NCBI GenBank assembly: GCA_030737835.1
Contig: JAUJYN010000068.1
Coordinates: 124,001-188,000, forward strand
Origin: Acorus gramineus
Lineage: Eukaryota; Streptophyta; Magnoliopsida; Acorales; Acoraceae
Reading direction: 5' to 3'
DNA: 64,000 nucleotides
The notes beneath the pieces were generated by a model. That model worked only from the letters and a program-made list of their open reading frames with translations, made no database searches and was not told the origin of the DNA. Each line of letters begins with the position of its first letter. Position 1 is the first letter of the stretch. Position numbers and translations under genes: made by a program. Of the stretch, positions 35,961 through 48,868 are shown piece by piece.

Positions 35961-36469
35961 TGATGATGGATTTTTCCTCTCACTTGGAAGGTGTTGTAGC
36001 GAGTGGTGATGCGTACGATCGGGATTGGGTGCGTCCTATTGCAGCTTGGTGGGCGATTGCTTGTGGACTGGGTTCCATAGTGGCATCTGGAGTCGCTTCG
36101 ATATATCATTGTGCGTTGTAGCTGCCCGGTTGAGGCCAGAGCCCTGTGAGGTGCTCCTAGATACTATGCTTGTTGGTGCGCCCATATGGCAGAGATAGTA
36201 GGCTTGGGAGGCTACCAGGTAGAGGCCACACCGGGAGAGTGCTACTGGATGATGTCGAGAGCGTGGACTCCCCGTGATGAATCTGCCCATGGAGTGCAGG
36301 ATGCTGGAGTTCCAATGGTTATAGATGAGCGACCTATCTCTGGCGGCATGTGAAGCACAATTGTGGATACTGTCGCGTTTTGCCCCACATTGGTCGCAAA
36401 TAAGGAGATGCGATGCTAGCGTTCGTGATGGGACTCAACCGCCCTATCAGATAGATGACGTCGCATAGG

Positions 36470-38060
36470 CATTGTCGAGGTCCGACGACCATTATTGCGT
36501 GTCTTGTGGATTAAGTGTAGTTGAGCAGCTTACCAAGCGTGTAAGTGTTATCATGAGCGCCAGCCATGCTCGAGGAGCAGAATCTGGACTTAATTGTTCG
36601 AGGTGTTGTTTTGATCTCCCCGTGGAGGTTGAAGATCAATTACCTTTGTCGCGAATCGATGATCTGTTTGACCAGCTCTGGGAGCGGTTGTCTACTATTA
36701 GATCGATCTTCGCACAAGGGTACCATAAGTTATAGATCCGGGAGTTGGACATCCCGTAGATGGCCTTTCGTGACCGTTTCAGGCACTACAAGATTTAAGT
36801 ACTGCCATCGGGGTTGACGAATGCGCCGGATGCCTTTGTGGATCTCAAAAGTTTTATTGGGCTTCCGTGGACTACTTTGAGGTAGTCTCCATAGAGATTG
36901 CTGTGGTGTGATGAAAAGGTGATGTGGGTGACCTTGTTTCCCCAGGTTGGCATGCCCTCAAGCAAAGTTCGAGAATCATCATTGAGTGGAAAGCGTCAGT
37001 CCATCGAGATTCCTCAGTGGACGTGGGAGTGGGTTATCAGGGATTGTTGCGGACTCGCTAATGTCACGTTCGGGTCATGACGCCGTCTAGGTGATCAATG
37101 ACCGACTGACTAAGTCCGCGCTTCCTTCGCTCCCTAACCCGACTGATTGAGTCTCTGGACGCCTTGACGTGGGTTTTCACCTTCGCGATTGTTCGTCTTC
37201 ATGGCACTCCAGTCGGCGCTATTTTCGGTTGAGACGCGAGGGTTACTTTGAGGTTGTGGCGCAGCCTTTGGCGCGAGCCTCCATTTAAGTATAGCGTTTC
37301 ATCGCCGATGGACAGCCAGACAAAGAGGACGATTCAGACCTTGGAGGACATGCTAAGTGCCTGCGTGCTCGATGATAAGGGCAGTTGGGTGAGGCACCAC
37401 CCATTTGTTGGGGTATGCTTGCAAGACGACTGCCATTCGAGCATCCAGATGGATCTGAAAAAGGCACTCTACAGGCGCAGTTTTATACCTCCCTTGTGTT
37501 GGGACGGTTGAGGAGCGCCACCTAGAGGGGCCACAAATTATTTGTTTGATCTTGTAGTGGCCAGGTTGGTTCATGTGTGCATCTGCACCTCCCAGAACCG
37601 ACAGAAGGGCTACGCAGGTCATCGTCGCCAGGAGCTTACCTTTGGGTTTGGCGATCATGTTTTCAAGAAGGTGTCCTGGTTTAAGGGCACCCTTTGTTTC
37701 GACGTTCGGGGCAAGCTGAGTTTGCTCTTTAATGGGACCATTTCTCGTCATTGAGTGGATTGGGAAGGTGGCTTATCATGTAGCCTTTCCCCCACAGCTG
37801 GCTCCTCCCCACGACGTCGTCCTTGTCTCATGGCTGAGGCGTTGTGCCCACGATCCTGCTCATGTTATTCTGTTCGACCGCCTCATCCTGGAGGTGGATT
37901 TGTCGTTCGTGGAGCAGTGGATCGAGGTCAGAGACCAGCATGAGAAGAGGCTCCACGCTAAGACCGTTCCTTTGATTATAGTGTGTTGGTAGCGCCAGTC
38001 CGGTGCAAGGACCACTTGGGAGCAAAAGGTCTATGCGTGATACTTGCTACATTCGGTTTT
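36470..38060 (+). pseudogene. pol: Degenerate gypsy pol remnant (RT, integrase, C-terminal region)
   Basis: Recognisable pieces in order: reverse transcriptase around 36590-36880 (PLSRIDDLFDQLWERL, GYHKL, then LPSGLTNAPDAFVDL in another frame); integrase around 37180-37510 (LHGTPVGAIF, then SQTKRTIQTLEDMLSACV and HSSIQMDL); and pol tail around 37732-38010 (GPFLVIEWIGKVAYHVAFP, DPAHVILFDRL, VEQWIEVRD). The RT catalytic YxDD region, RNase H and the integrase D,D,E core are missing or unrecognisable. Stops occur in all frames. The same truncated layout is present at 29800-31743 on the other strand, which indicates a shared deleted master rather than independent decay. Confidence 0.85.
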
Positions 38061-38097
38061 CCCTTGGGGTTTCCTTAAATTTCGAGGACTAAATTTC

Positions 38098-38112
38098 CTA
38101 AGGGGGGAAGAA
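38098..38112 (+). other. Polypurine tract of element 31744-41853
   Basis: A purine run (CTAAGGGGGGAAGAA) lies immediately before the 3' LTR start TGTTGTGCC, as expected for plus-strand priming. Confidence 0.9.
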
Positions 38113-41100
38113 TGTTGTGCCTGTGTCATTTGGAGCACTCTGATTGAAAATTTGGCTACATAATTTTTTCCTCGAAGTTATGTATTTCCAATTTGGTATT
38201 TGGATTTGATTTTGTTAAAATCCAAGATGAAGAGGTTTAAATATGATTTTATTATGAGATGTCCAGTTTTGAGTTAGCTTTCGTACAGAAGTGGAATCGG
38301 ATCAACTGGATTCTTATAGTAAAAGTTATGGGTATTTTACCAAGTATACCCCGGGGATGAAAATTCTGGCAGCAGCCCTGTTCTATGTTTAGCTCTAATT
38401 TCGGAATATCTGGAGGGATTATTTGATCTTGGCATGAACATGAAAGTTGTAGATAATCTTCTTAGCTTTCCAACGGAATTGGAATTGTGCAATTCGGAGC
38501 TATATTGAAGAAGTTATGGCTGTTCCAGTGAAGCATGAACAGAATTTCTAAGTCAGGGATGAAATGGTCATTTCCATCCCTCTTTAGATATTTATTTGTG
38601 CCCCAAAATATCTTCTCTCTCTCTCTCTCTCCCTCTCACTTCCATGCCCATTTTTCTTGGCCCTCTCTTCTCTCTTTTCAAAACCCCCTAGGTGTTTGTT
38701 TTAAGTCTCCAATGAGAAGGAGATGGTGGAGGAGGAAGTGATGGTGAGTTTTTGTGTTGTGGTTGTTGATCTTCTCTTCTCTCAAGCTCCCCCTCATGAT
38801 CCTTCCCCCCTGATTTTCAGCCAAGAAGGAGGCTGAGGAGAGGCTGAAGAGGTGGTGGTGGTGGTTGACGTGGCCGTGGACGCGTCGAGAGCCCCGCCCC
38901 TCCCCCTTTCTGTTTCCCTCTTTCGGTAAGTCCTCTTCCCCTTCTTTTTGATTTGTAAGGGCTGTTGGGATGGTTGGGGAAGTCATGCATGCTATGCATA
39001 GGGGTTAGAGTGTGTGTGAGGGGTTGGGGAGGGTTAAAAAGGGGTAAGGGTTGGCTGGGCGCGCATCGGGAGCTGTCTACGCGCGTGCGCGCGCAGGCGT
39101 GCGCTGGCAGGCGCAGTCAGGCGCGCAGACACGCGCGGGTGCGTGCGCGCGGAGTGGTTGCGCGGGTGCGCGCGGGTGCTGGCGCGAGCGGGAGTGCGCG
39201 CGAGTGCGCGCGAGCGTGCGCGCTCGCGGGGCAGTGCGCCTGGGCGCGGGGCAGTGCGCCTGGGCGCGGGGCTGGGGGACAGTGTGTGCGCGTGCGTGCG
39301 CGTGCTGGGGCGCGCGGGCTGGACGCGCAGTGCGCGCGGGTGCACGCGACAGCGCGTCTGGGCGCGCGGGCAGGCGCGCGGTAGTGCGCCGAGGGTGCTG
39401 GGGTGCGTGCGTGCGTGCGCATTCGTGCGTGCGCGTGCGGGGGCCATGCGTGTGGCTGCCCGAGGGTTCGGGTAGGTGTCGGGGCACTCGGACTCGCGTG
39501 TGTATGTGCGTGCTCACATGCGTGCGAGTCCGTATGCATGCTTGTCCGAGTATGTGGGTATTTCTAATGATTTCTATGTGTAAATTGTGTTGTTACTCAC
39601 CAAGTTGGATGCCCCTACCTTGCAGATCTCGTCAGATGGGATGTGCGAGGTCCCGGGTTGTAAGGTGAGTGGTTCGATTCCAATCCCCCCCCCCCCTCTC
39701 TAGGGATGCGCTCGACCCGCATAGACGCGCGTCGCGCATCGATGGGGCCCCCTAGCTATCGTATGAAAAACTATGCAATGCATGATTTATATGATGTAAC
39801 CATGCCATATTAGACCTTGTATGCTAGGGATATGCATCCATATATCATGTATAGAGGCCCATACATGCCTAGACACCATGTCCCTTGATTGGAAAGCCCC
39901 TATCTATGCATGTTTCCCATTTAGTTTAATTTATTTAAATCAAATGTGAATATATTGTTATAAGCATGCATTAGAGAATATTATAACCTTGTTGTTATAA
40001 TATATGTTTCCCGCATCTTAGTTATGCGGCCTGGAGGAATTCTTGAGAATTCGTGACATTAGTAGTGTTACAAATCGTTGTCGACGGATCCAAGAGGATC
40101 GTATACGCGTGAGTAGGCTGTCTTCTCCTTTTGGTTGGATCCGATGTAGGGACTCCCCGGCGTTGGAAAGCTGATCGACCTAACAGAGGGCTCCCATCTG
40201 TAGGTACCTCCGATGCGTCAGACAGTGCTGATCGTGGGAGTATACCAGGTAGAGGCTACGGAGTGTGGGAGAGGCTACCGGGTGGACCAGGGGTGGAGAG
40301 CGGTCTAGTCTTTACCAAAAGGCCCATGACACCCCTAAAGGGTGAGCGTGGGGTGGATCGGTGATGTTACGACCCACTAACTTGTGTAGTTACTCCCGTA
40401 TAGGGACTATGACTATTTTAAGTTTAATATGAGTGTGTTGAGTATTGTTATGCCTGTGTTTGATATCTCGATAAGTGAGTATCGAGAGTAGTTGTTTTCC
40501 ATGATTTGGTTCGCTTTGCGAACATGGGATCGTTCTCCCCTTCGTTGGATCCGATGTAGGAACTTCTCGGGTTTAGTTGTCCTGACAGAGGGCTCCCATC
40601 CGTAGGTACCACCGATGCATTCGGACGAGTACTGATCGTGGGAGTATACCAGGTAGAGGCTACCCGGGGAAAGGGCTACTGGCAGACCAAGGGTGTAGAG
40701 CGGTGAGTTGAGGAGATCGGGTTGTAGATACTACCCGGGAGAGGGTTAACGAATGATGTTGCCAGCGTGGGATCGTTCTCCCCTTCGTTGGATCCGAGTA
40801 GGGACTCCCTGCGATTACAGCTGTCCTGACAGAGGGCTCCCGTCCGTAGGTACCACCGACGCGTTCGGAAGAGTACTGATAGTGGGAGTATACCAGGTAG
40901 AGGCTACGCGGGAGAGGGTACCGATGGACCAAGGGTGTAGAGCAGTCTAAGCCTCTTCCAAAAGTCCCAATAGTCTCCCTCCTGGAGTGAGGGTAAGGAT
41001 GAGGTGAAGACACATCGCCGCGTGACCCATTCGTTGTTCGACCGTTCCCATAGTTGTTGGGTCCGGTCTTGTATCGATGTTTAAAGGACATCGTTGGGCG

Positions 41101-41853
41101 ATTATCTAGATGTAGATGATCCAGTAGTGTTGAGTAGATCAGTAAATCCGGGTCTCTTCGACCGACGGTGTGGTCTCTCCCCAGACCATGAAATCCGGGT
41201 CTCTTCGACCGACGGTATGGTCTCTCCCCAGACCAGTAAATCCGGGTCTCTTCGACCGACGGTATGGTCTCTCCCCAAAAGTCCCAAAAGACTCCCTCCG
41301 GGGGTGAGGGTGGGGGTGAGATTGGTCGCGCCGCCACGTGACCCAGTTATCCATGGGTTTCCACCCATGTTTTCCTTGAAAGGAAATTGATTATGTATTG
41401 AACTGTAGTATGGTGATTGGTTTCCAGCCACTCACTGAGCTTGTAGCTCACCCCTCGCATACTGTTTCTTTTCAGGGGCAGTGTTGGGCGTGGAGCTGGA
41501 GCTTTCCTGTGGCGTGGTCTTATGGGCGTGGAGCGTTCTTCCGGTGGGTGGCGAGTGCGAGGCTATCAGCATTCCTAGAGTCATTTTATGCTTTGTAATC
41601 GTGCATGTGGCACAGGTTGTATTTTCTTTGGTCTAGACTTGGCTCTCACAGGACAGTGATTGTGTATTCGAGTCTGTAATAATGTTTTTGATTTACAGAC
41701 ATTGTTTATATATTATGCTTCCGCTTTTTAGTCAGTTATCATTATCTTGCTTTGCCACCTTGTGTATTGTTGTTGGAGTCTTTATTGACCTCAGGTATTG
41801 ATAGCTGATATTATATTATTTTGCCACGTCTCGGGGACGCCTGGGGCGTGACA
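38113..41853 (+). repeat. 3' LTR of the 31744-41853 element
   Basis: A 3741-bp LTR, about 110 bases longer than its 5' partner, mostly because the GC-rich block (39050-39550) is longer. Module order is the same, including the CT patch near 38610-38640, a G|GTAAGT donor near 38925, a TTGCAG/ATCTCGTC junction near 39625, three GGATCC modules (40130-40940) and the triple 47-bp repeat (41140-41279). Differences from the 5' LTR are scattered and few. Confidence 0.93.
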
Positions 41854-42621
41854 GCTCTAGCCTCAACCGGGCACCTACAACGCACAATGATATATCAAAG
41901 CGACTCCAGATGCCACTATGGAACCCAGTCCACAAGCAATCGCCCACCAAGCTGCAATAGGATGCACCCAATCCCGATCGTACGCATCACCACTCGCTAC
42001 AGCACCTTCCAAGTGAGAGGAAAATCCATCATCAATTTGATGCTTCAAAGGTATTCCTCGACTGGGAAAAGAAACCTTGGAAGGGCACCATGAGGTCCCG
42101 ATATAGGATATCCCGACAACCAAACAAGGAACATGGAGTACCCTAGCCCGGGTCTCAACGCTGACCTTGCAAGGCCCCTTAATCCTGAGTAGGAAGGCTA
42201 GAAGAAGACATCACCCCTTAATGGGTAATACGCCACATCCTCAACACTTGAAACTGGCGCCGCACGCGAACTCAATGGTTACTAGCAATACCGATGCACG
42301 GGAAAGAGCTCCATTATCGAGACGCAATCCATACCTTAGAAATTGCGACCAATTCATCACTATCATACTACTGGGCTAGAATCTCCTACCCAAGCCTTAA
42401 TCCCACAACAAGGGATCCAACAACTGACCCTATTTAGTTGACCCAGTCGACAACTTAAGGGTGGGTCTAGGGCGGTCACGTCCACGTCAATGGATGCGAG
42501 GAGGCATGTCAGCAACCTAAGATTACTTCTGAAACAAGAGTACTCGGATGACAATCCTCCGACTCATCATCTATACGACTAGACTTAGGCTCTGACAGGA
42601 CCAGGCTCTGATACCAACTTT
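41854..42621 (-). other. 5' interior of element 23033-46207 (module, gag vestige, primer site)
   Basis: This is the 5' part of the interior, separated from the rest by the nested element. It carries the 120-bp LTR-type module (42060-42185), an MPPR-like gag start vestige near 42500-42515 with no following gag, and the tRNA-Met primer site TGGTATCAGAGCC on the minus strand at 42604-42616, five bases from the LTR edge. Confidence 0.85.
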
Positions 42622-45600
42622 TGTCACGCCCCAGGGCGGCCGTCCTCGAGACGTGGCAATAATAAAATATCAGCTATCAATACCTGAGGTCAATAAAGAC
42701 TCCAACAACAACACACAAGGTGGCAAAGCAAGGATAATGATAACTGACTGAAAAGCGAAGCATAATATATAAACAATGTCTATAAACAAAAAACATTATT
42801 ACAGACTCGAATACACAATCACTGTCCTATGAGAGCCAAGTCTAGACCAAAGAAAAATACAACCTGTGCCACATGCACGATTTACAATACATACAATGAC
42901 TCTAGGACTGTTGACAGCCTCGCACTCGCCACCCGCCGGAAGAACGCTCCACGCCCATAAGACCACGCCACAGGGAAGCTCCAACTCCACGCCCAACACT
43001 GCCCCTGAAAAGAAACAGTATGCGAGGGGTGAGCTACAAGCTCAGTGAGTGGCTGGAAACCAATCACCATACAACAGTTCAATACATAAGCACTTTCCTT
43101 TCAAGGAAAACATGGGTGGAAACCCATGGATAACAGGGTCACGCAGCAGCGCGACCAACCTCACCCTCACCCTCACTCCCGGAGGGAGACTCTTGGGACT
43201 TTTGGGGAGAGACCATACCGTTGGTCGAGGAGACCCGGGATTACTGGTCTACACAACACTACTGGATCATCTACATCGGGATAACTGACCCACGATGTCT
43301 TTGAACATCGATACACAACCGGACCCAACAACTATGGGAACGGACGAACAACGAATGGGTCACGCGGTGATGTGTCTTCACCTCATCCTCACCCTCACCC
43401 CTTAGAGTGACATAGGACTTTTGGAAGAGACTTAGACTGCTCTACACCCTTGGTCCACTGGTAGCCCTTTCCCCCGCGTAGCCTCTACCTGGTATACTCC
43501 CACGATCAGTACGCTTCCGAACGCATCGGTGGTACCTACGGATGGGAGCCCTCTGTCAGGACAGCTGTAATCGCCGGGGAGTTCCTACATCGGATCCAAC
43601 GAAGGGGAGAACGATTCCACGCTCGCAATATCATTCGTTAACCCTCTCCCGGGTAGCCTCTACCTGGTATACTCCCACGATCAGTACGCTCCCGAATGCA
43701 TCGGTGGTACCTACGGATGGGAGCCCTCTGTCAGGACAGCTACAACTCAGGCCTCTTCAACACGGACGACATTGGGAGTAAACATTCCATGTTCGCAAAG
43801 CGAACCCAATGGAAAACAACTACTCTCGATAATCACTTATCGAGATATCAAATACTACTGTACTCCCACACCGTTGCGTCGCTCAGACACAAAGGGGTGA
43901 CACGCCCCAACTACCGGCTTAACAAATTGTTAAGATAATGAATCCTCCTGAATTCCAAACGAGGGCATCGCTCGGATGCACGGGCGATTTCATCGCTAGC
44001 GCTCTAACTAATAAGGTACAACCCGACAGCGGGTCATACCCACGCCTATTCCAGCTAGGCCTATCAGTTTTTAACATGCACATATATTTTATAGGAGAAT
44101 TTAATCTTAGTTATGTGCATGAACCATATGCACAATCATCTAATAATTATAGGGACACTCCCTAACATGGATTACATCATAATAATTCATACAACATGCA
44201 TACATGGTCATTAATCACAAGGCCTAACTTAAGCATGTGTTGGATATCGCCAACCTAAAAGAAAGGGTCAAGCGCGATCTCGCGCACTAACGGGTGCATG
44301 CCAATATTCCAAATGAACCTGAGTCGAGTAGGAAATCGCATCTACTTACTCAGTTCGTTCAGAGGGAGAGGGCGAGAGAGATCATCATCTCATGCAGCTG
44401 GTCATAGCTTTGCCCCATTAGCATGGGCGCAACAGCTACACCACGCCCTCGAGTCTTATCGCAAGGGAATATTAGGCAGGTGCCCGTTATTAACCCAGAC
44501 TTAATCATACTGTATATTCCCATTAATATGGTGGGAGTAGTATTACAATACTACCTAAGACATGCCATATTCTATACATCCATACACATTTACAACATAC
44601 ATGCCCATACTAGAGGGGCTCATGCAACACAAATCATTCATACATGAATACAATACATGTATATAAGCCTAGCATGCAAGATATCTACATATTATAGCTT
44701 AAGCATGGCCATACTACTTATCTACACAAGTAGTATAGCTAGGGGGCCCCATCGATGCGCGACGCGTGACTACGCGCGTCGAGCGCATCCCGAGAGGGGG
44801 GGGGATTGGATCGAACCACTCACCATACAACCCGGGACCTCGCGCATCCCATCCGACGAGATCTGCAAGGTAGGGGCATGAAATTGGGTGAGTAACATCA
44901 TAATTTAACACTTAAAAATAATTAGAAATACCAAAGACTTAGACATGCACGCATATGGGCTCGCACGCATGCGAGCAGGTGCGTACGCATGCATGCCCGG
45001 GTGCCCCAAGACCTACCCGAGACCCTCGGCAGCCCCACGCATGCGCGCGCGCGCGCCCGCGCGCGCCCTCCCCGCGCGCACCCCCGCTCTTGCCAGCGCC
45101 CGCGCGCCCACTCCGCGTGCACCCGCGCGCGCCCCCTGCGCGTGCGCCTCCGCTTGCCAGCGCCCTTCTGCGCGTGCGCCTGCGCTTTCCAGCGCCCTTC
45201 TACGCGTGCGCTTGCGCGCGCATGCGCGCCGACAGCCCCCTGCGCGCGCCCAGCACTCCCCAACCCTCTTTTAACCCATTCTAACCCCTCCCCCACACTT
45301 CTCACTCACCCTAAACCAATCATCTAGCATGCATGACTTCCCTACAACCCCCTAAGCCATGAAAAACTAAGAAAAGAAGGGGAAGAGCTCACCTTGGGAG
45401 GGGGAATGAAAGGGGGAGATTCGGGGGCCCTCGATGCACCCGCGACCACCTCAACCACCACCACCACTTCCACCACCTCCACAGCCCTCCTTCTTGGCTG
45501 CAAATCAGGGGGGAGAACAAGATATGAGAGGGTGCTTGAGAGAGGAGAATCAATAACAAAAACAACACCTACACAAAGTTTTCTCTTCTTCCTTCACCTT

Positions 45601-46207
45601 CTCCTTCTCTTCTCTTTGAGGAAAAATCACAAACACATGGGGGGCATTGAAAGAGAGAAAGAGAGACCCTAGAGAGGTAGACGTGGGGTGTGGGAGAGAG
45701 AGGGAGAGAGATATTTTTGGGCCAATAAATATCCAAAAGAGGGATACAAATGACCAATTCATCCCTAACTAGAAATTCTATACATGCTTCACTATAACAG
45801 CCATAACTTCCTCCATATAGCTCCGAATTGCATAATTCAAGTCCACTGGAAAGCTAAGAAGATTATCTACAACTTTCATGTTTATGCCAAGATCACATAA
45901 TCTTTCCAGCTATTCCGAAATTAGAGCTAAACATAGAACAGGGCTGCTGCCAGAATTTTTCATCCCCGGGGTATACTTGGAAAAATACCCATAACTTTTA
46001 CTACATGAATCCAGTTGATCTAATTCCACTTTTGTATGAAAGCTAACTCAAAACTGAGCATCTCATAATAAAATCATATTTAAACCTCTTCATCTTGGAT
46101 TTTAACAAAATTAAATCCAAATACCAAATTGGAAATACATAACTTCTAGGAGAAAATTTTGTAGCCAAATTTTCAATCAGAGCGCTCCAAATGACACAGG
46201 CATAACA
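42622..46207 (-). repeat. 5' LTR of element 23033-46207
   Basis: A 3586-bp uninterrupted B-type LTR that served to map the split 3' LTR. It has the stem-loop near its 3' end (about 42775-42810), CCCTCA repeats (43160-43190), two GGATCC/GTATACTCCC modules, the 39-base block (about 44815-44870), a GC-rich block (44945-45250), a GGT/ACC trinucleotide tract (45447-45480) and a CT-rich promoter patch on the minus strand (45580-45710). Confidence 0.94.
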
Positions 46208-46212
46208 CATTT

Positions 46213-47666
46213 CACACCAACGGGTTCCTTGTGAGGTGGAAGATCTGTAAGCTCCCATGTATCATTCCTCTCAATAGCCTTTATCTCTTCTTTCATGGCT
46301 TGCACCCACTTCTCCTCTTTAGATGCATCATCAAAAGAAATTGGATCTTCACCTGCAAAGAAAAGCAAGAAAATAGCATCACCATGATCAATTTGTTCAG
46401 TGGAGTCATATATTTCTTGGAGACTCCTCATCTTTCTTCGAGAAGGACTTGGAGATGAGTTTTCACTAGATGGGGATGAAGGAGAAGATGAAACGCTTGA
46501 AGATGGAGAACCAATTTCTTCTTTACCAACAATAGGAATATTTGCTGCAACATTCTTCTCATCATCGAATGAACAATTTTCATCAAATTGAACATCATGG
46601 CTGATCACGATCTTCGTCTTCAGATTGTAAAGTTTGTAGGCTTTGCTCCTCTCATTGTATCCAATGAAGATACACTTCTCTGATTTGTCATCAAGCTTTC
46701 TCCTCATCGCGTCTGGAATATATGCATAAGCCACACTCCCAAAGATTTTTAAGTGATGAATACTTGGCTTTGTTCCATACCATGCTTCATGAGGAGTGAT
46801 GTCCTTCAAACTTTTTGTTGGAGATCGATTGATTAGATAAATGGCACATGAAACTGCTTCAGCCCATAAATTTTGTTGCACCTTCTTTCTTTTTAACATG
46901 CACCTTGCCATCTCCATAATTGTTTGATTTTTCCTTTCACTCACACCATTTTGTTGCGGTGTGTGACGAACTGTTAATTCATGCCGCATTCCATGATCTC
47001 TGCAAAACTTTTCAAACTCTTTGGAGAGGTATTCACCACCTCGATCAGTCCTTACAGTTTTAATAGAAGCCCAGAATATTTTTCAACTTTAGCTTTGAAA
47101 TCTTTAAAGGCTTGAAATGCTTCAGATTTTTCTTTAAGAAAGTAAACCCAAACTTTTCTTGAAAAATCATCAATGAATGATATAAAATATCTGTTACCTC
47201 CAACAGATGTAGTTGACATTGGACCGCAAAGATCCAAATGAATAAGCTCCAACGGCCTCGTTGCTCGCCATGAGGATTGAGAAGGAAATGGAAGCCTATG
47301 TTGCTTCCCAAGTTGACAATATTCACAGATTTCATCAACAGTGTGAATTTGAGGAAGCCCTTTGACCATCTTTTTTGTTGATAGAAGCTTCAAACTCGCA
47401 TAATTTATATGGCCAAATCTGTCATGCCGTAACTTGGAATTCCCATGATCAATAGAAAAAATGAAAGACATATTTGTCATTTGAAGCTTGAGAGGAAATA
47501 GATTATTTGCAGCCACTCCAACCTTTGCAATAAGTTGATTCTACCTTAATAAAAAGCAAGTATTATTACGAAAATGAATATCATACCCCTTTTTCAGGAG
47601 GTGAGCAATACTAAGAAGATTGCTCTTCAAGTCAGGGACATAATAAACTTCAGACATCTTTGCAAT
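46213..47666 (-). pseudogene. pol: copia integrase (decayed)
   Basis: The minus strand encodes the zinc-binding pre-integrase region (HDRFGHINYASL and CEYCQLGKQHR), the integrase core with HLDLCGPM and FIDDFSRKVWVYF, and after a frameshift near 47060 the third catalytic region followed by HTPQQNGVSERKNQTI. The core is followed by the copia-specific LKIFGSVAYAYIPD and CIFIGYNERSKAYKLY motifs. The piece ends in the spacer before reverse transcriptase, where the gypsy element inserted. Stops between 47517 and 47666 separate it from protease. Confidence 0.92.
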
Positions 47667-48838
47667 TCAGCCTGATTTTGTTTTGAAAGAGATGTCACCA
47701 ACTCCTTCAATTATATAAGTTGTAGCATCGCCGATTTTTACTTGTCCATGATCAGTTTTAGACAAGGAAGAGAAGAAATTTATGTTACCGATCATTTGCT
47801 TGCTAGCGCCGCTGTCGAGATACCATAGATCATCCACATGATGACCATGACATGCAAGCAATAAAGTTTCTTCAAGATCATCTTTTTCAGCACTGCTTTC
47901 ATGCACATAACCAGCCCCTTTTTGTTTGTCTTTGTACCAACATTCACTGCTTTTGTGGTCTGGATTGTGACAATTGTAGCATTGAAAGTAGCCACGACCT
48001 CTTCCTCTTTGAAAACCACGTCCTCTGCCTTTGTGAGAAAAATTAGAGTGTTGATTTTCTTCGCTTTCATTTGAGTAATTTTCATTGCTCGAACGAGCCC
48101 TTCCTCTTCCACGAAAATTGGAACTTCTTCCTCTTCCACGGCCACGGTAAGCACCACGGCCTCCCGTCGATGTAACTTGGGACTTGAGGGCTTGATCAGG
48201 TTGAGAAAGAGAAGGCTTCCTCGAATTAATTCTGACTTCATGGGCCTTTAGTGTGCCGTGCAGATCTTCTAAAGAGAGAGTGGAGAGACCTTTTGACTCT
48301 TCAATAGCAACCACAACATAATCAAATTTTGGTGGTAAACTATGAAGAATTTTTTCAACAACTCTTGCATCTTCTAAAACCTCGCCATTAGAATTCATTT
48401 GATTTACAATGGATGCAACTTTTGTAAAATAATCTCCGATGCTTTCATTATCCTTCATTTCTAGTTTTTCAAACTCCAATCTCAAAGTTTGAAGGCGTAC
48501 CTTTTTCACTTTTGTTCACCTTTATAGGCGGTTTGAAGTATCTCCCAAGCTTGCTTTGAACTCCCAGCTTTGGCAATTCTTTCGTACACCGGCATCTCCA
48601 CTGTTTGATAAATTTGAAACAGCGCTTTGTTATCCTTCTTTCGATTGTCCTTCAAGGTATTTTTCTGGGTTTGTGTAAGCCCCTCTTCGCTTTCCGGTTC
48701 ATTATAACCTTCTTCAACAATGTTCCACAACTCCAATGATTTTAGCAACACCTTTACATTGTTGCTCCAATAATCATAATGTTCTCCATTGAAACGTTGA
48801 ATAAGAGACACCACATTGTTTACATTCACCATTTTGGA
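47667..48838 (-). pseudogene. gag: copia gag and protease (one frameshift)
   Basis: The frame starts at the ATG at 48832. It has a UBN2-type Gag region (FNGEHYDYWSNNVKVLL, then WEILQTAYKG). A frameshift near 48510 moves it to the frame 48509-47667, which continues LQTLRLEFEKLEMKDNES. Arg/Gly repeats precede a CCHC zinc knuckle CYNCHNPDHKSSEC near 47940-47985. The protease active site LDSGAS lies near 47805-47825. One frameshift in Gag and stops after protease prevent a complete polyprotein. Confidence 0.93.
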
Positions 48839-48853
48839 AAAAACCCAAAACTA

Positions 48854-48865
48854 GCTCTGATACCA
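48854..48865 (-). other. Primer binding site of the copia element
   Basis: The minus strand reads TGGTATCAGAGC, three bases inside the 5' LTR; it is complementary to initiator tRNA-Met. Confidence 0.93.
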
Positions 48866-48868
48866 CTT

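Larger units (their letters stand above)
31744..41853 (+). mobile_element. Non-autonomous Ty3/gypsy element with B-type LTRs, nested in its sibling
   Basis: A plus-strand element of 10.1 kb inside the interior of 23033-46207, with TSD GCTCT (31739-31743 and 41854-41858). The LTRs are 31744-35372 and 38113-41853, starting TGTTGTGCC and ending GGCGTGACA. The primer site and polypurine tract are present. The interior (35373-38112, 2.74 kb) is a decayed pol like that of its host element. It is the most recent full-length B-type insertion in its nest, being inside another. No complete protein is encoded. Confidence 0.95.
23033..46207 (-). mobile_element. Non-autonomous Ty3/gypsy element with B-type LTRs, nested in copia
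   Basis: A minus-strand element that inserted into copia between integrase and reverse transcriptase with TSD CATTT (23028-23032 and 46208-46212). The 3' LTR is 23033-29763 (split by a solo LTR) and the 5' LTR is 42622-46207. The interior is 29764-31743 plus 41854-42621, about 2.75 kb, split by a sibling element. It contains only degenerate pol fragments and a vestige of the gag start. A tRNA-Met primer site (42604-42616) and polypurine tract (29764-29779) are in place. The LTRs are close to identical, implying recent movement by a copy that could not have encoded its own proteins. Confidence 0.95.

Noticed and set aside
22232..46989. Two or three separate copia elements at 20-23 kb and 46-49 kb
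   Set aside because: The parts are complementary without overlap, the LTRs share one TSD (ACATT), and the gypsy insertion between them has its own TSD (CATTT), so they are one element.
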